In this document: in pieces, positions 7,274-15,784 of the stretch
Layout: the number at the start of each line of letters is the position of its first letter
Position numbering within the stretch: the stretch's first letter is position 1
Assembly: GCA_015233675.1 (NCBI GenBank)
Contig: JADFXH010000001.1
Coordinates: 273,138-321,070, forward strand
Origin: Candidatus Omnitrophota bacterium
GTDB lineage: Bacteria; Omnitrophota; Gorgyraeia; Zapsychrales; Fredricksoniimonadaceae
Direction of reading: 5' to 3'
DNA: 47,933 nucleotides
Notes under the pieces: generated by a model
Told to the model about the DNA's origin: nothing
Database searches by the model: none
Seen by the model: only the letters and a program-made list of their open reading frames with translations
Position numbers and translations under genes: made by a program

Positions 7274-8704
7274 TTAAAACAACCCTCGTTGTGCTAAATA
7301 ATCATGCAGCTGCACCCATCGATCATGGGCCTCTTTGCAGGTCAGCCCCCACCTATGGACCATAAAATACATGCAATGATAATTCCGCCGGTGGTAAATC
7401 AATAAAAACTTCTGCCAATCTTCCTGCGTTTTAAGCTGTTCAGCCTTGTCCTTAACCCAAAAATCAAACATGCCCTTACTTTCCCGGGGATAAAACGTGA
7501 AATATTGGTATGCTAATACACCGCCGCACAAAATCCCTGCCAAAACCATAGCCGGCCAAACAATTTTCAGGCATTGGCCGGCGGCCCACCACATAAACCC
7601 CGTAAATAACATCATAAACGGCCATGAGCCACAAATTCTTAAAGCATGCGGTAATTCTAAAGTTGTCAAGGCAGAAGGGATGATCCCGATAAAAAAATTA
7701 GCAGCTAAAAATAAAATCCAACGACGGTTTTTGATAACCGGATTTTCACCCCATGATTGATGCTGGAAGGCTAAAAATAAAAATACCGCCAGGATCACTA
7801 AAGCTGTAATGTCAAACCAGCTTAACAGCCCTAAATGTCTGGTCGAATGAACATAGGAAGGGTCTCCGGTCAGGAAAAGAAATTTGGGGCTTAAGTGCAA
7901 AAAATAATTGTGGACAAAAATGCTGATGATCTCACACGGTGTTCCGGTTTTTCCCAGGGAATGCCAGTAGCCCGTATTAAAAATGCCGATTTGATCAAAA
8001 CGCCGCGATAACGAGCCATGCATGTAGCCTTCTGCCAAAGGCAGCAGGGACAAAATAAATACCGTCGAGAAACAAAAAAGAGACTTCCAGCAAAAAGAGC
8101 GCTTGCCCCACTCATATCCCAAAAGGGTTGCCATCATTAATGGCACCTGCAATCTTGCGGGTGGATAGGTGTACATGGCACAAACAAAAAGAAATCCAGC
8201 CATGGCCCAATCCCACCAATTGTTGGAACGCCAAAAAAAATAAAGCCCCCAAATGACAAAAACCGGAGCAAAATAAGACTCCAGAGCAACGCGGGTCGTG
8301 ACCCATGCCCAAGGCGAGCAAGTGGCGGCCAAAACGACCGCCGCGGCAAAGGCCTTGCCGAAAAGCTGTTTGGCCAGGAAAAACAATCCCAAAATACCTA
8401 TCAACAATACAAATACACTATATCCCCGTAAGCTTGGTACAGTTGAACCAAATATTTTAACCCAAAGAATTCCCGGATAAACATAAGTTGGCGGCTTATC
8501 CTGACCATATTCCATAGCCCCAAATAAAGGCCATGAGGTTAGCTCCGCATCACAACCCTTCTCGAGAAAACACTGCATAGTCACGGCTGAACCCACTTCA
8601 TCCACATGAAAGCCATAAGGAATGGTATCCAGCTTCCAGAAGCGCAGGACGTTTAATACCAAGATCACCAAAATAATAAAACCTAAAGCAATTTTCTTTA
8701 TCAT
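7274..8704 (-). CDS. GT-C fold membrane glycosyltransferase (GT39/ArnT-like)
   Basis: A 476-residue, very hydrophobic protein with about ten predicted membrane helices. An N-terminal helix is followed by a loop with FHVDEVGSA, the acidic motif in the first periplasmic loop typical of lipid-phosphate-sugar-dependent GT-C enzymes (dolichyl-phosphate mannosyltransferase and ArnT families). A second loop has GQDKPPTYVYP, also typical. A short soluble C-terminal region follows the last helix. The donor and acceptor cannot be read from sequence; lipid A, a surface glycan or glycoprotein are all possible. The start at 8704 (MIKKIALGF) begins the first membrane helix, with no clear ribosome binding site. 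The 125 bases before it (8705-8829) hold no gene I can support. Confidence 0.75.
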   Translation of the reverse strand: MIKKIALGFIILVILVLNVLRFWKLDTIPYGFHVDEVGSAVTMQCFLEKGCDAELTSWPLFGAMEYGQDKPPTYVYPGILWVKIFGSTVPSLRGYSVFVLLIGILGLFFLAKQLFGKAFAAAVVLAATCSPWAWVTTRVALESYFAPVFVIWGLYFFWRSNNWWDWAMAGFLFVCAMYTYPPARLQVPLMMATLLGYEWGKRSFCWKSLFCFSTVFILSLLPLAEGYMHGSLSRRFDQIGIFNTGYWHSLGKTGTPCEIISIFVHNYFLHLSPKFLFLTGDPSYVHSTRHLGLLSWFDITALVILAVFLFLAFQHQSWGENPVIKNRRWILFLAANFFIGIIPSALTTLELPHALRICGSWPFMMLFTGFMWWAAGQCLKIVWPAMVLAGILCGGVLAYQYFTFYPRESKGMFDFWVKDKAEQLKTQEDWQKFLLIYHRRNYHCMYFMVHRWGLTCKEAHDRWVQLHDYLAQRGLF

Positions 8705-8829
8705 AAGTAATAACTACGGTGTCCGGTAACCGAAGGGAGTCCTCCCAATTCAGATAAAAATTCTTGTGCAGATGCTTACTAAAATTTTCCGGATCAGAAG
8801 CCGGAGGTATCACAACCTTGGCGCTTGAC

Positions 8830-9276
8830 CTAAATACCCTTTAGATCAAGCTTATCCCCCGCATTCCAGCGGTGGGATGCGGTATATCCACTATTAAGCT
8901 CCAAAACAAAGCGGGATTTTTGATCAGGAGCATAGATAGGGCAGGGATCGCTCGAACACGCAGGAATATTTTGGCCGATAAAAATAATACGGCCATCGAC
9001 GCCGATCCACAAAATATCCAAATTAAAATGCATATTCTTCATCCAAAACAGATGTTTATCATCAGCAGTAAAAACGAAAAGCATTCCTCTATTTTGTTCT
9101 AAATGAGACCTATACATCAACCCGCGCTCCATGTCCTCACGTTTAGAGACCACCTCCACCGTCACGCAATTTCCCCGATGACAAACCTGGGGAGCTATTG
9201 CACCGGCATGGCAAATACTGGAAAATAATAATAAAAAACACGTTATTTTTAGCAATAATGAATTACTGTCTTTCAT
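8830..9276 (-). CDS. exported DUF192 family protein
   Basis: A 148-residue protein with a signal peptide (about residues 1-26, hydrophobic LLLKITCFLLLF and a likely cut after CHAGA). The mature part has the DUF192 blocks in order: VEVVSKREDMERGLMYR, NRGMLFVF, HLFWMKNMHFNLDILWI, and FVLELNSG near the end. The biochemical role of the family is not known. It overlaps maf by four bases (ATGA), so translation is probably coupled with maf and pyrE. Confidence 0.85.
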   Translation of the reverse strand: MKDSNSLLLKITCFLLLFSSICHAGAIAPQVCHRGNCVTVEVVSKREDMERGLMYRSHLEQNRGMLFVFTADDKHLFWMKNMHFNLDILWIGVDGRIIFIGQNIPACSSDPCPIYAPDQKSRFVLELNSGYTASHRWNAGDKLDLKGI

Positions 9277-9851
9277 AGCGCATACACCCCAAATTTCCTT
9301 AACATCTCTGCCAGCTTTGCCAGAGGTAATCCCACCACATTAAAATAACATCCCTCAATGCGCGGGATAAATAGCGCTCCCTTCCCCTCAATATCAAAAC
9401 CACCCGCCTTATCCAAGGGGGGAACAAGTTTATGATAACGGTCAATATCCCGGTCCTTGAGCTTGGTCATAAATACTTTTGTTTTTTCCCAGCCAACCTC
9501 TTTGCGGCCGGTATTGGCATCAACGATGGCAACTCCGGAGTACACCCAATGCGGTTTGGCCATCAATTCTTTAAGATTTTTCTTAGCTTCCTGCATATTT
9601 CGAGGCTTGAGGATCAGCCGGCCTTTGGATGAATAAACCACCGTATCTGATCCAATGACTAACCCTTCCTGAAAACGCCGGGCCACGTCAAGGGCTTTGA
9701 GCAAGGCATTGGCTTTGACCAGATGTGCGCAGTCTTTGGTAACATGCCCAACCTCCACTGCCCGGCTGGGACGCACGATAAAAGGCAGCCCCAGTATTTT
9801 CATGAGTTTTCGCCGCTGAGGACTGGCCGATGCCAGGATAAGTTTTTTCAT
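9273..9851 (-). CDS. maf: Maf-family nucleotide pyrophosphatase
   Basis: A 192-residue Maf/Ham1-like house-cleaning enzyme that hydrolyses non-canonical or excess nucleoside triphosphates, and was linked to septum inhibition. The N-terminal LILASASPQRRKLMKILGL is the family signature. The catalytic GSDTVVY and the later GVAIVD and DKAGGFDIEGKGALFI stretches are also present. The substrate subtype (dTTP/UTP or m7GTP) cannot be settled by eye. It overlaps pyrE by four bases upstream and the DUF192 gene by four bases downstream. Confidence 0.93.
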   Translation of the reverse strand: MKKLILASASPQRRKLMKILGLPFIVRPSRAVEVGHVTKDCAHLVKANALLKALDVARRFQEGLVIGSDTVVYSSKGRLILKPRNMQEAKKNLKELMAKPHWVYSGVAIVDANTGRKEVGWEKTKVFMTKLKDRDIDRYHKLVPPLDKAGGFDIEGKGALFIPRIEGCYFNVVGLPLAKLAEMLRKFGVYAL

Positions 9852-10405
9852 GAAAGGAATTCGGAAATAGTAAAAATAGATTGCAAAGGGACACCGTACT
9901 TGGACAATGCCTCATGGGCACCTTCACCGCGATCGATGACACAAATAGCTTTTTTAATTTTGATGTTCATTTTCTGCAACACTTCAATAGATTCCACAAA
10001 AGCTTTCCCTGTGGTTGCCACATCATCAATGATCACCACACTGCCCCCCTCTTTAAGCAGGGGGCCCTCTACCTGCTGCTGTTTGCCATGCGCTTTAGGC
10101 TGTTTGCGGATAATAAAGGTATTAATGGGGCGGCCTTCCTGAAAACTTAAAGATGCAATGGCCCCCACCATTGGATCTGCCCCCAACGTAGGCCCTCCGA
10201 TGGCATCCAGATGATCATCTTTGACCATAGCCAACATAATACGCGCGGTCAGATATGCCCCCGGGGCAGAAAGGGTCACGAGCCTGGCATCCAAATAAAA
10301 ATTACTCTCTTTACCCGACGATAAAATAAATTTACCTGTAAAAAAAGCCCGTGCCTTTAACAGGCAGAATAATTCACTTTTGTCTTGCTCCATTGATGTG
10401 TGCAT
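9848..10405 (-). CDS. pyrE: orotate phosphoribosyltransferase
   Basis: A 185-residue enzyme of pyrimidine synthesis that joins orotate and PRPP to give OMP. Visible are FTGKFILSSGKESNFYLDAR near the N-terminus, GGPTLGADPMVGA in the middle, the catalytic-loop region RKQPKAHGKQQQVEG, and the PRPP-binding motif VVIIDDVATTGKAF. I keep the start at 10405 (MHTSMEQDK), though the ATG four codons later is possible. Other de novo pyrimidine genes are not in the window. Confidence 0.93.
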   Translation of the reverse strand: MHTSMEQDKSELFCLLKARAFFTGKFILSSGKESNFYLDARLVTLSAPGAYLTARIMLAMVKDDHLDAIGGPTLGADPMVGAIASLSFQEGRPINTFIIRKQPKAHGKQQQVEGPLLKEGGSVVIIDDVATTGKAFVESIEVLQKMNIKIKKAICVIDRGEGAHEALSKYGVPLQSIFTISEFLS

Positions 10406-10429
10406 AAAATATCTTTCTGTTAACTTAAT

Positions 10430-10726
10430 TTAAAATTGAGGGATCTCTAAATTACGGCTATGGATCTCAACTAACAAAATAAGGCGGAATTTTAAAAGGG
10501 CTTTATAGTCTTTGTATTCTTTCGGACTAAAGCCGGATGTGGCGTGAAAGGACCGGTCGGCCTCAATTTCGACAATCGTGTTTTCATAAGCATCAATAAG
10601 CTGATCATCACTGAGCTTAACAATCGCTGATTTGTCTAAAATGGCCACGTCGGAGGGATATTCAGCCATTGATAAAGGCGTTAAAAACAAAACCATCATC
10701 ATCGCTAAAGCAAATTTTCTAAACAT
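10430..10726 (-). CDS. small exported protein of unknown function
   Basis: A 98-residue protein with a clear signal peptide (MFRKFALAMMMVLFLTPLSMA, likely cut near residue 21). The mature part is about 77 residues, mostly helical, with LSDDQLIDAYENTIVEIEA, then SGFSPKEYKDYKALLKFR and EIHSRNLEIP. I recall similar small exported proteins in Omnitrophota genomes, not checked here; no function is known to me. A good AAAGGGG ribosome binding site precedes the start. It is followed by pyrE 24 bases downstream and is divergent from comF. Confidence 0.7.
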   Translation of the reverse strand: MFRKFALAMMMVLFLTPLSMAEYPSDVAILDKSAIVKLSDDQLIDAYENTIVEIEADRSFHATSGFSPKEYKDYKALLKFRLILLVEIHSRNLEIPQF

Positions 10727-10744
10727 AAAACCCCTTTGTTAATG

Positions 10745-10770
10745 GATCCCCGCTGGTCTGAGGGAATGAG
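10745..10770. repeat. possible decayed REP-like element
   Basis: ATCCCCGCTGG followed by TCTGAGGGAATGAG in the 66-base divergent gap before comF resembles the ATTCCCG...CGGGAATGAC repeats elsewhere in the window, but pairing is weak. I see no confident promoter for either gene in the rest of the gap. Confidence 0.3.
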
Positions 10771-10792
10771 AATTAGAATTTAAATTAATTAT

Positions 10793-11485
10793 ATGGTAAC
10801 ATACGGAATGCTTCAAGCCTTTTTACAGGGAGCTTTCGAACTTATTTTCCCTGACAACTGCCTGCTTTGCCGCCAATTCCTTAATAGCCGCCACCAACGA
10901 CAGCTATGCCCTAACTGCCTTGGTTCTCTGACGCTTAATCCAACACCATTTAGCCGGCAGCCTGCGCTTAGCACGTTTGCTTTTGACCAAGCCTGGTCGG
11001 TTTGTCTATATAATGAAACCGCCCAAAAGCTGCTGCATGCCTTCAAATACAATTCCAAAACATCCCTGTGTAAAACCTTCGTCCCTTTAATGATCGATTT
11101 TATCGACCGCTACCGCATACCTTTGGATAAATTCGACCTGATTTCTCCCATACCCCTGCACCCTGTAAGGCTGCGGGAAAGGGGATACAACCAGTCATCT
11201 CTGTTAAGTCTTGACCTAAGCCGGCACTACGGAATTTCGCATTCAGAAAATTTACTGATACGCCAGAAAAATACTACCACCCAGACTGAATTAGGGGCAA
11301 AACAACGCTGGACAAATATGGAAGGTGCTTTTAAAATAAAAAATTCGACGGATGTTAAGGACAAAACTATCGTACTTATTGATGACCTTTTTACAACAGG
11401 AGCTACTCTTCACAGCGCTGCTGAAGCCTTAAAAACAGCCGGAGCCGCCCGGGTTGGAGTATTGACCCTTAGTGCAACAATTTAA
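10793..11485 (+). CDS. comF: ComF-family phosphoribosyltransferase-like protein
   Basis: A 230-residue ComF/GntX-type protein. The N-terminus has two Cys pairs typical of a zinc finger (CLLC and CPNC). The C-terminal half is a type I phosphoribosyltransferase fold with ISPIPLHPVRLRERGYNQS, then IRQKNTTTQTELGAKQR and the PRPP-loop motif IVLIDDLFTTGATL. ComF family members take part in uptake of transforming DNA; whether this one does cannot be told because no other competence gene is here. The start at 10793 lacks a clear ribosome binding site; the ATG at 10808 is an alternative. lptF follows after three bases. Confidence 0.87.
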   Translation: MVTYGMLQAFLQGAFELIFPDNCLLCRQFLNSRHQRQLCPNCLGSLTLNPTPFSRQPALSTFAFDQAWSVCLYNETAQKLLHAFKYNSKTSLCKTFVPLMIDFIDRYRIPLDKFDLISPIPLHPVRLRERGYNQSSLLSLDLSRHYGISHSENLLIRQKNTTTQTELGAKQRWTNMEGAFKIKNSTDVKDKTIVLIDDLFTTGATLHSAAEALKTAGAARVGVLTLSATI

Positions 11486-11488
11486 GAT

Positions 11489-12577
11489 ATGCGCATATTG
11501 CGAAATTATATTTTAAAAGAATGCCTTCAGCCCTTTACGCTGTCGATTTGTGTATTGACCAGCGTCTTTCTTCTGGGGTATTTACCTCAACTGGCCAACA
11601 AGGTCATTAATAACGGTGTATCCCTGACGGCTATGAGTCAAGTTTTCCTGTGTTATATACCCATCCTTTTAGGCTATACCCTCCCCATCGCCTGCTTGAT
11701 CACCGTGATCCTTGCATTTGGACATATGTCATCGGAAAATGAAATCTTGGCCATGCGCGCCTCGGGCATTCACCTGTTCCGCCTGCTTAACCCCTTGATA
11801 ATCGTGGGTATTGCCTTATGCCTGGCGGTCTATATTCTCAACGACCGCATCATTCCCAAAGCTTATGAGGCCCAAACACGTATCTTACAGGAAACCGGCA
11901 GCCAGGATCCCACAGCCATACTGGAGCCCGGCAGTTTTATAAATGCGTTTGATAAATACATCATTTTTATTTACCGGATAGAAGGCGATTTATTGTACGG
12001 GGTCAGGATTTATCAACCGGCACCCAACAAGCCCACCCGTACCATCATTGCCCAACAGGGTGAATTTGTTCATGTCCCGGGCAAGGACCAGCTGATGCTC
12101 AAGCTCATCGATGGCACCTCTGACGAGCCTAATCTTCAAAATCCTAATAATTTTTATAAACTTAATTTCCAGACGTCCTTTATCACTATGGACCTTTCCA
12201 AAAAAAATGTGAAAACTGAAAAAAAATCGAAAGCAATGACATTGCGGGAATTGTCAGGGAAGATTCAAAGCCTTAAAAAACTGTCCATTGACCCCTCTCC
12301 TTTGGTCGCTGAATATCACCGGCGGATGGCTTGGTCACTGTCACCTTTGTTATTTATACTTCTGGGTTTTCCTTTCGCGGCCATCACCCACCGCAGGGCC
12401 AAATCCGCCAATCTTTTGTATGCCCTGTTATTCGCAGCCCCTTATTACATTGTGTCTTTAGCCTGCCAAGGCATGGCCTCTCAAAATGTTTTTAATCCCA
12501 TTTTATTGATGTGGGCACCCAATGCTGTCGCCTTTATTCTGGCCATTTTTTTTAACTTTAAATTATGCACACGTTAG
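11489..12577 (+). CDS. lptF: LPS export permease LptF
   Basis: A 362-residue YjgP/YjgQ permease. With LptG and the LptB ATPase it extracts lipopolysaccharide from the inner membrane and pushes it towards the outer membrane. The N-terminus MRILRNYILKECLQPF is characteristic. Membrane helices lie near residues 15-35, 55-80 and 98-115, followed by a periplasmic beta-jellyroll domain (about 130-260), and three C-terminal helices from about 278. The conserved block ASGIHLFRL and the re-entry segment VAEYHRRMAWSLSPLLFILLG are clear. lptG follows after 71 bases. lptB is not in the window. Confidence 0.9.
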   Translation: MRILRNYILKECLQPFTLSICVLTSVFLLGYLPQLANKVINNGVSLTAMSQVFLCYIPILLGYTLPIACLITVILAFGHMSSENEILAMRASGIHLFRLLNPLIIVGIALCLAVYILNDRIIPKAYEAQTRILQETGSQDPTAILEPGSFINAFDKYIIFIYRIEGDLLYGVRIYQPAPNKPTRTIIAQQGEFVHVPGKDQLMLKLIDGTSDEPNLQNPNNFYKLNFQTSFITMDLSKKNVKTEKKSKAMTLRELSGKIQSLKKLSIDPSPLVAEYHRRMAWSLSPLLFILLGFPFAAITHRRAKSANLLYALLFAAPYYIVSLACQGMASQNVFNPILLMWAPNAVAFILAIFFNFKLCTR

Positions 12578-12648
12578 GTCTGTCCGCCCTCCTTGGAGGC
12601 AAACACATTATCAAGCATGCAATAAAATAAACGGAGAGCTTAAAGGAA

Positions 12649-13758
12649 ATGCGCATACTAGACCGCTATATTTTAAAATCCATCCTTGTCATATTCGCCG
12701 GAACTGTTTTTACTTTCGCGTTCCTGTTTATCCTGATTGATTTGTTTGGCAATTTACAGGAGTTGATCGCAAAAAGTGTTAGCCTGGAAGTGATCGTACA
12801 ATACTACCTTTCGTTCTTGCCATCGATCGTTGTCCAAACCTCAACGATGGCATGCCTCATTTCTGTCCTGTTTACCTACAGCAACCTTAACGCTCATAAT
12901 GAAATCATCGCCATCCGCGCATCCGGCATGAATTTCTGGCAAATCACCCGTCCGGCACTGGTATTTGCCCTTATTGTTTCAGCGACAGTATTTTTAGTGA
13001 ATGAAAAATTCGTCCCGCAATCCTCGATGGTAAATCAAGAAATCCGTGACACTCAAATCAAGGTTTCGCCCTCCCAAAAAGGAAAAGGCAAACCCATCAT
13101 CCATAATCTTACCTTCTACGGCCTTAAAAACCGCCTGTTCTTTATTGACACCTTTGACCCCAACACCAATGATTTAACCGGCATTACCATTATCGGCCAT
13201 GATCATAATCAAAACCTGATCGAAAAGATCGTGGCCCTCAAGGGCATATGGACCGGCATCGCCTGGAAATTCTTTAACTGCCAGATAACAACGTATACCA
13301 GCGCTTTGCCCAATGCTCCCATCAGCATCAAAATGTCGGAAGAAAAATTAATGGACCTCAAAGAAACCCCTAAGGATTTTCTCAGGCAAAGGATGGACGT
13401 ATCATCGATGAACTTAAGCCAGCTGCATAGTTATATTAAACGATTTTCCGGCAGCGGAGCAATCAAGACAATCAATAATCTCAGGGTCGACCTGCACCAA
13501 AAAATAACTTTCCCTTTGCGCAACTTTATTATTGTTTTGATCGGATTGCCCTTTGCATTGATGTCTGTCGGCAAACGCAAGGCCATGACCTTTACTTCCA
13601 TTGCCATCGCCCTGGTCATCGGATTCCTTTATTACGTCGCCGACGCCGTAGGATTGGCCCTGGCCAAGGGGGGCGCTTTACTGCCGTGGGAGGGTGCGTG
13701 GCTGACTCCCCTTTTGTTTACCCTCATGGCCCTCTTTATTATTGTCAGGAATTTTTAA
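12649..13758 (+). CDS. lptG: LPS export permease LptG
   Basis: A 369-residue partner of LptF with the same layout: N-terminal MRILDRYILKSILVIFAGT, helices near 13-33, 50-75 and 100-118, a periplasmic domain, and three C-terminal helices starting near LHQKITFPLRNFIIVLIGLP. The IRASGMNFWQITRPAL block is the counterpart of the LptF coupling segment. Which of the two is F and which is G is decided by order and overall likeness and could be swapped. An AAAGGAA sequence lies immediately before the start. The gene converges with alr, with nine bases between the stops. Confidence 0.88.
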   Translation: MRILDRYILKSILVIFAGTVFTFAFLFILIDLFGNLQELIAKSVSLEVIVQYYLSFLPSIVVQTSTMACLISVLFTYSNLNAHNEIIAIRASGMNFWQITRPALVFALIVSATVFLVNEKFVPQSSMVNQEIRDTQIKVSPSQKGKGKPIIHNLTFYGLKNRLFFIDTFDPNTNDLTGITIIGHDHNQNLIEKIVALKGIWTGIAWKFFNCQITTYTSALPNAPISIKMSEEKLMDLKETPKDFLRQRMDVSSMNLSQLHSYIKRFSGSGAIKTINNLRVDLHQKITFPLRNFIIVLIGLPFALMSVGKRKAMTFTSIAIALVIGFLYYVADAVGLALAKGGALLPWEGAWLTPLLFTLMALFIIVRNF

Positions 13759-13767
13759 TCATTACAC

Positions 13768-14940
13768 TCAGGGATGATATATACGCGGCAGGCTGTTGCC
13801 CAGAGAGCAGAGAATTTCATAACTAATAGTATCAGCCCAAAGGGCAACTTCATCGGCTGAAATTGACGCGCCCTTTTGGGTCCCCATAATCACCGCTTCA
13901 TCACCAATTTTAGGGATACGGCCTGAAAGAGTGGCTGCGGTGATATCCACGATTATCTGGTCCATGGTCACACGCCCCACTACCGGACAGCGCACACCTT
14001 CCACCAGCACAAAAGCTTTGTTGGATAAAGAACGCAGATATCCGTTGCTATAACCGATAGGCAATACCGCAACTGTCATATCTTCCTTGGCCTTAAAAGT
14101 ATGGCCATAGCTGATGCCCCGGCCTTTGGCAATAGTCTGCACAAAGATAATACGGACTTTAACAGACATGACCGGCTTTAAATGGACTTTCTTCTTTAAA
14201 TCCTCCAGCGGATAAACACCGTATAGCATAATGCCCGGCCTGGCCAGGTTAAAAAGATCTGATTTATAATCTCCTAACCCCATACTGTTGCCGGCATGCA
14301 CATACGAAAAGGTAATAAATTGATTTTCCAGGGAATATACCATGTCACGAAAACGGCGCATCTGGCCTAAAGTAAAATCACGGTCCGTATCTGCAACGGG
14401 AAAATGGGTATAAATCCCTTCTAATATCAAATTAGGGCATTCTGCTTGCAGCGTTTGCACAAATCCCAAAAACTGGTCTTCATTAACTCCCAGACGTCCC
14501 ATCCCCGTATCCACCTTAATATGCACAGGGATCTGGATAGCGGCCTGATGAGCACAGCGGTCAAGAGCATAGGCCATTTCCAAAACGCTGACCGTCGGTG
14601 TTAGCTGATACTTGACGATATCTTTAACTTCTGAAACTAAGGTAGATTCGAACAATAAAATTTTCTGTTTAAACCCCATCGCGCGCAGCCTCAAGCCTTC
14701 GCCTGCATTGGAAACACCAAAATATTTGCAGCCGCATGCGCTCAAACACTCCGCAATCTGCAGCATCCCATGGCCATAAGCCTCAGCTTTGATGACCGGT
14801 ATGATGCCTAAAGAATGCTTCATGTTACTGCTGGCCAGTTTCTGCAATTGTTCAAAATTATGCGCCAAAGCCTTGAGGTCCAATTCACACCAAGCCGGCG
14901 GATGAATGACTGTTTCGTAGTTTAATATCTTAACGTCCAT
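13768..14940 (-). CDS. alr: alanine racemase
   Basis: A 390-residue PLP enzyme that makes D-alanine for peptidoglycan. The PLP lysine is Lys51 in IKAEAYGHG, and the second catalytic base is Tyr278 in GRGISYGHTFKA. The conserved VDTGMGRLG (143-151) and GRVTMDQIIVDIT are present. The start codon lies inside the end of tsaB (11-base overlap), preceded by AGGT. It is the last gene of the long minus-strand run. Confidence 0.95.
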   Translation of the reverse strand: MDVKILNYETVIHPPAWCELDLKALAHNFEQLQKLASSNMKHSLGIIPVIKAEAYGHGMLQIAECLSACGCKYFGVSNAGEGLRLRAMGFKQKILLFESTLVSEVKDIVKYQLTPTVSVLEMAYALDRCAHQAAIQIPVHIKVDTGMGRLGVNEDQFLGFVQTLQAECPNLILEGIYTHFPVADTDRDFTLGQMRRFRDMVYSLENQFITFSYVHAGNSMGLGDYKSDLFNLARPGIMLYGVYPLEDLKKKVHLKPVMSVKVRIIFVQTIAKGRGISYGHTFKAKEDMTVAVLPIGYSNGYLRSLSNKAFVLVEGVRCPVVGRVTMDQIIVDITAATLSGRIPKIGDEAVIMGTQKGASISADEVALWADTISYEILCSLGNSLPRIYHP

Positions 14941-15784
14941 GTTTTTTTACCTGTGAGACCTGGCAATCCTGTGGATACAAATATAACGGCAAAAGATTTG
15001 CCGCATCATCATATTGCTTATTTCGAAAGCGCTCATAAGCCAAAGCCGCCATCACTCTTGCTTGCGGATACCACCATTTTTCATCAGCGAAAAGACATTT
15101 ACAAGCACTATTTTTCTTCCCAGCATATTTTTTGTACGACTCTTCAATGCTGTCACGATAAACCCTAAGCGCGTCTCCAACGAAAAGCGTCCTGCCATGG
15201 ACTTTTTCCAAAAGATCGTCCAGAGGGGTCAATAAAAAATCACTCTGTCGGCCTTTTAAATCATACAAAGCCGCGTAAACCTTCTCGCGGCGGGCATCAC
15301 AGATGACACAAATTTCGTCATACTGGTCAAACCCTTTCACTGGATTCCCGATAAAAACATTCGGGAATGACATATTTTTATTATTCGGGAGCGACAGGTA
15401 TTTATTATTCGGGAGCGACAGGTATTTATTATTCGGGAGCGATAGGTTTTTATTATTCGGTAGTGATAGATCAAGAATTGTTTGAGCAATAATGTCTAAA
15501 GAAGGAATACCGACAACCGGGCGACCGGTGGCCATGGCAAAAGCTTTGACCGTAGCCAAACCTACCCGCAAACTCGTAAAAGAACCCGGGCCTAAAGCTA
15601 TGGCAAAGCCGTCAATTTGAAAAAATTTCACGCCGGCAGAATCCAACATTCTATCTATAGCCGGTAAAATGGAATCTTCCAGCGCCAAAGCAGATTTTAT
15701 ATTCCTGTAACGCAAAACCCTCTCATCTTTATTAAGGGCTAATGAGAAGATTTTGGTTGATGTTTCGAAGGACAAGAAATACAT
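14930..15784 (-). CDS. tsaB: TsaB, tRNA t6A synthesis factor, with an in-frame repeat insert
   Basis: A 284-residue ASKHA-fold scaffold protein. TsaB partners TsaD and TsaE to make t6A37 in ANN-reading tRNAs. The N-terminal FETSTKIFSLAL and the family signature ALGPGSFTSLRVGLATVKAFA (63-83) are intact, as is CDARREKVYAALY (162-174). The protein is about 50 residues longer than the 231-residue E. coli TsaB. The extra part is at residues 105-152: four copies of an eight-residue unit (LSLPNNKY or LSLPNNKN), then MSFPNVFIGNP, placed in the loop before the conserved CDARR strand. Its DNA is a REP-like palindrome with a 24-bp tandem array (15344-15470). The gene start lies 46 bases inside tsaE. Confidence 0.92.
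   Translation of the reverse strand: MYFLSFETSTKIFSLALNKDERVLRYRNIKSALALEDSILPAIDRMLDSAGVKFFQIDGFAIALGPGSFTSLRVGLATVKAFAMATGRPVVGIPSLDIIAQTILDLSLPNNKNLSLPNNKYLSLPNNKYLSLPNNKNMSFPNVFIGNPVKGFDQYDEICVICDARREKVYAALYDLKGRQSDFLLTPLDDLLEKVHGRTLFVGDALRVYRDSIEESYKKYAGKKNSACKCLFADEKWWYPQARVMAALAYERFRNKQYDDAANLLPLYLYPQDCQVSQVKKHGR
15344..15470. repeat. REP-like palindrome plus 24-bp tandem array inside tsaB
   Basis: ATTCCCGA and TCGGGAAT (15344-15368, nine-base loop) form an 8-bp palindrome like the one at 4437. Directly next to it a 24-base unit runs four times: 15375-15398, 15399-15422, 15423-15446 and 15447-15470. Each unit carries a copy of the right arm (TATTCGGGAGCGACAGG). A length of 24 is a multiple of three, so the frame stays open and the array is read as an eight-residue protein repeat. 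Confidence 0.92.

Noticed and set aside
8598-8813. Small open frame overlapping the start of the GT-C glycosyltransferase on the same strand
   Set aside because: It has no recognisable family, lies mostly inside the glycosyltransferase gene in another frame, and has no good ribosome binding site.
15375-15470. CRISPR-like array
   Set aside because: The 24-bp units are directly tandem without spacers and are translated in frame within tsaB.
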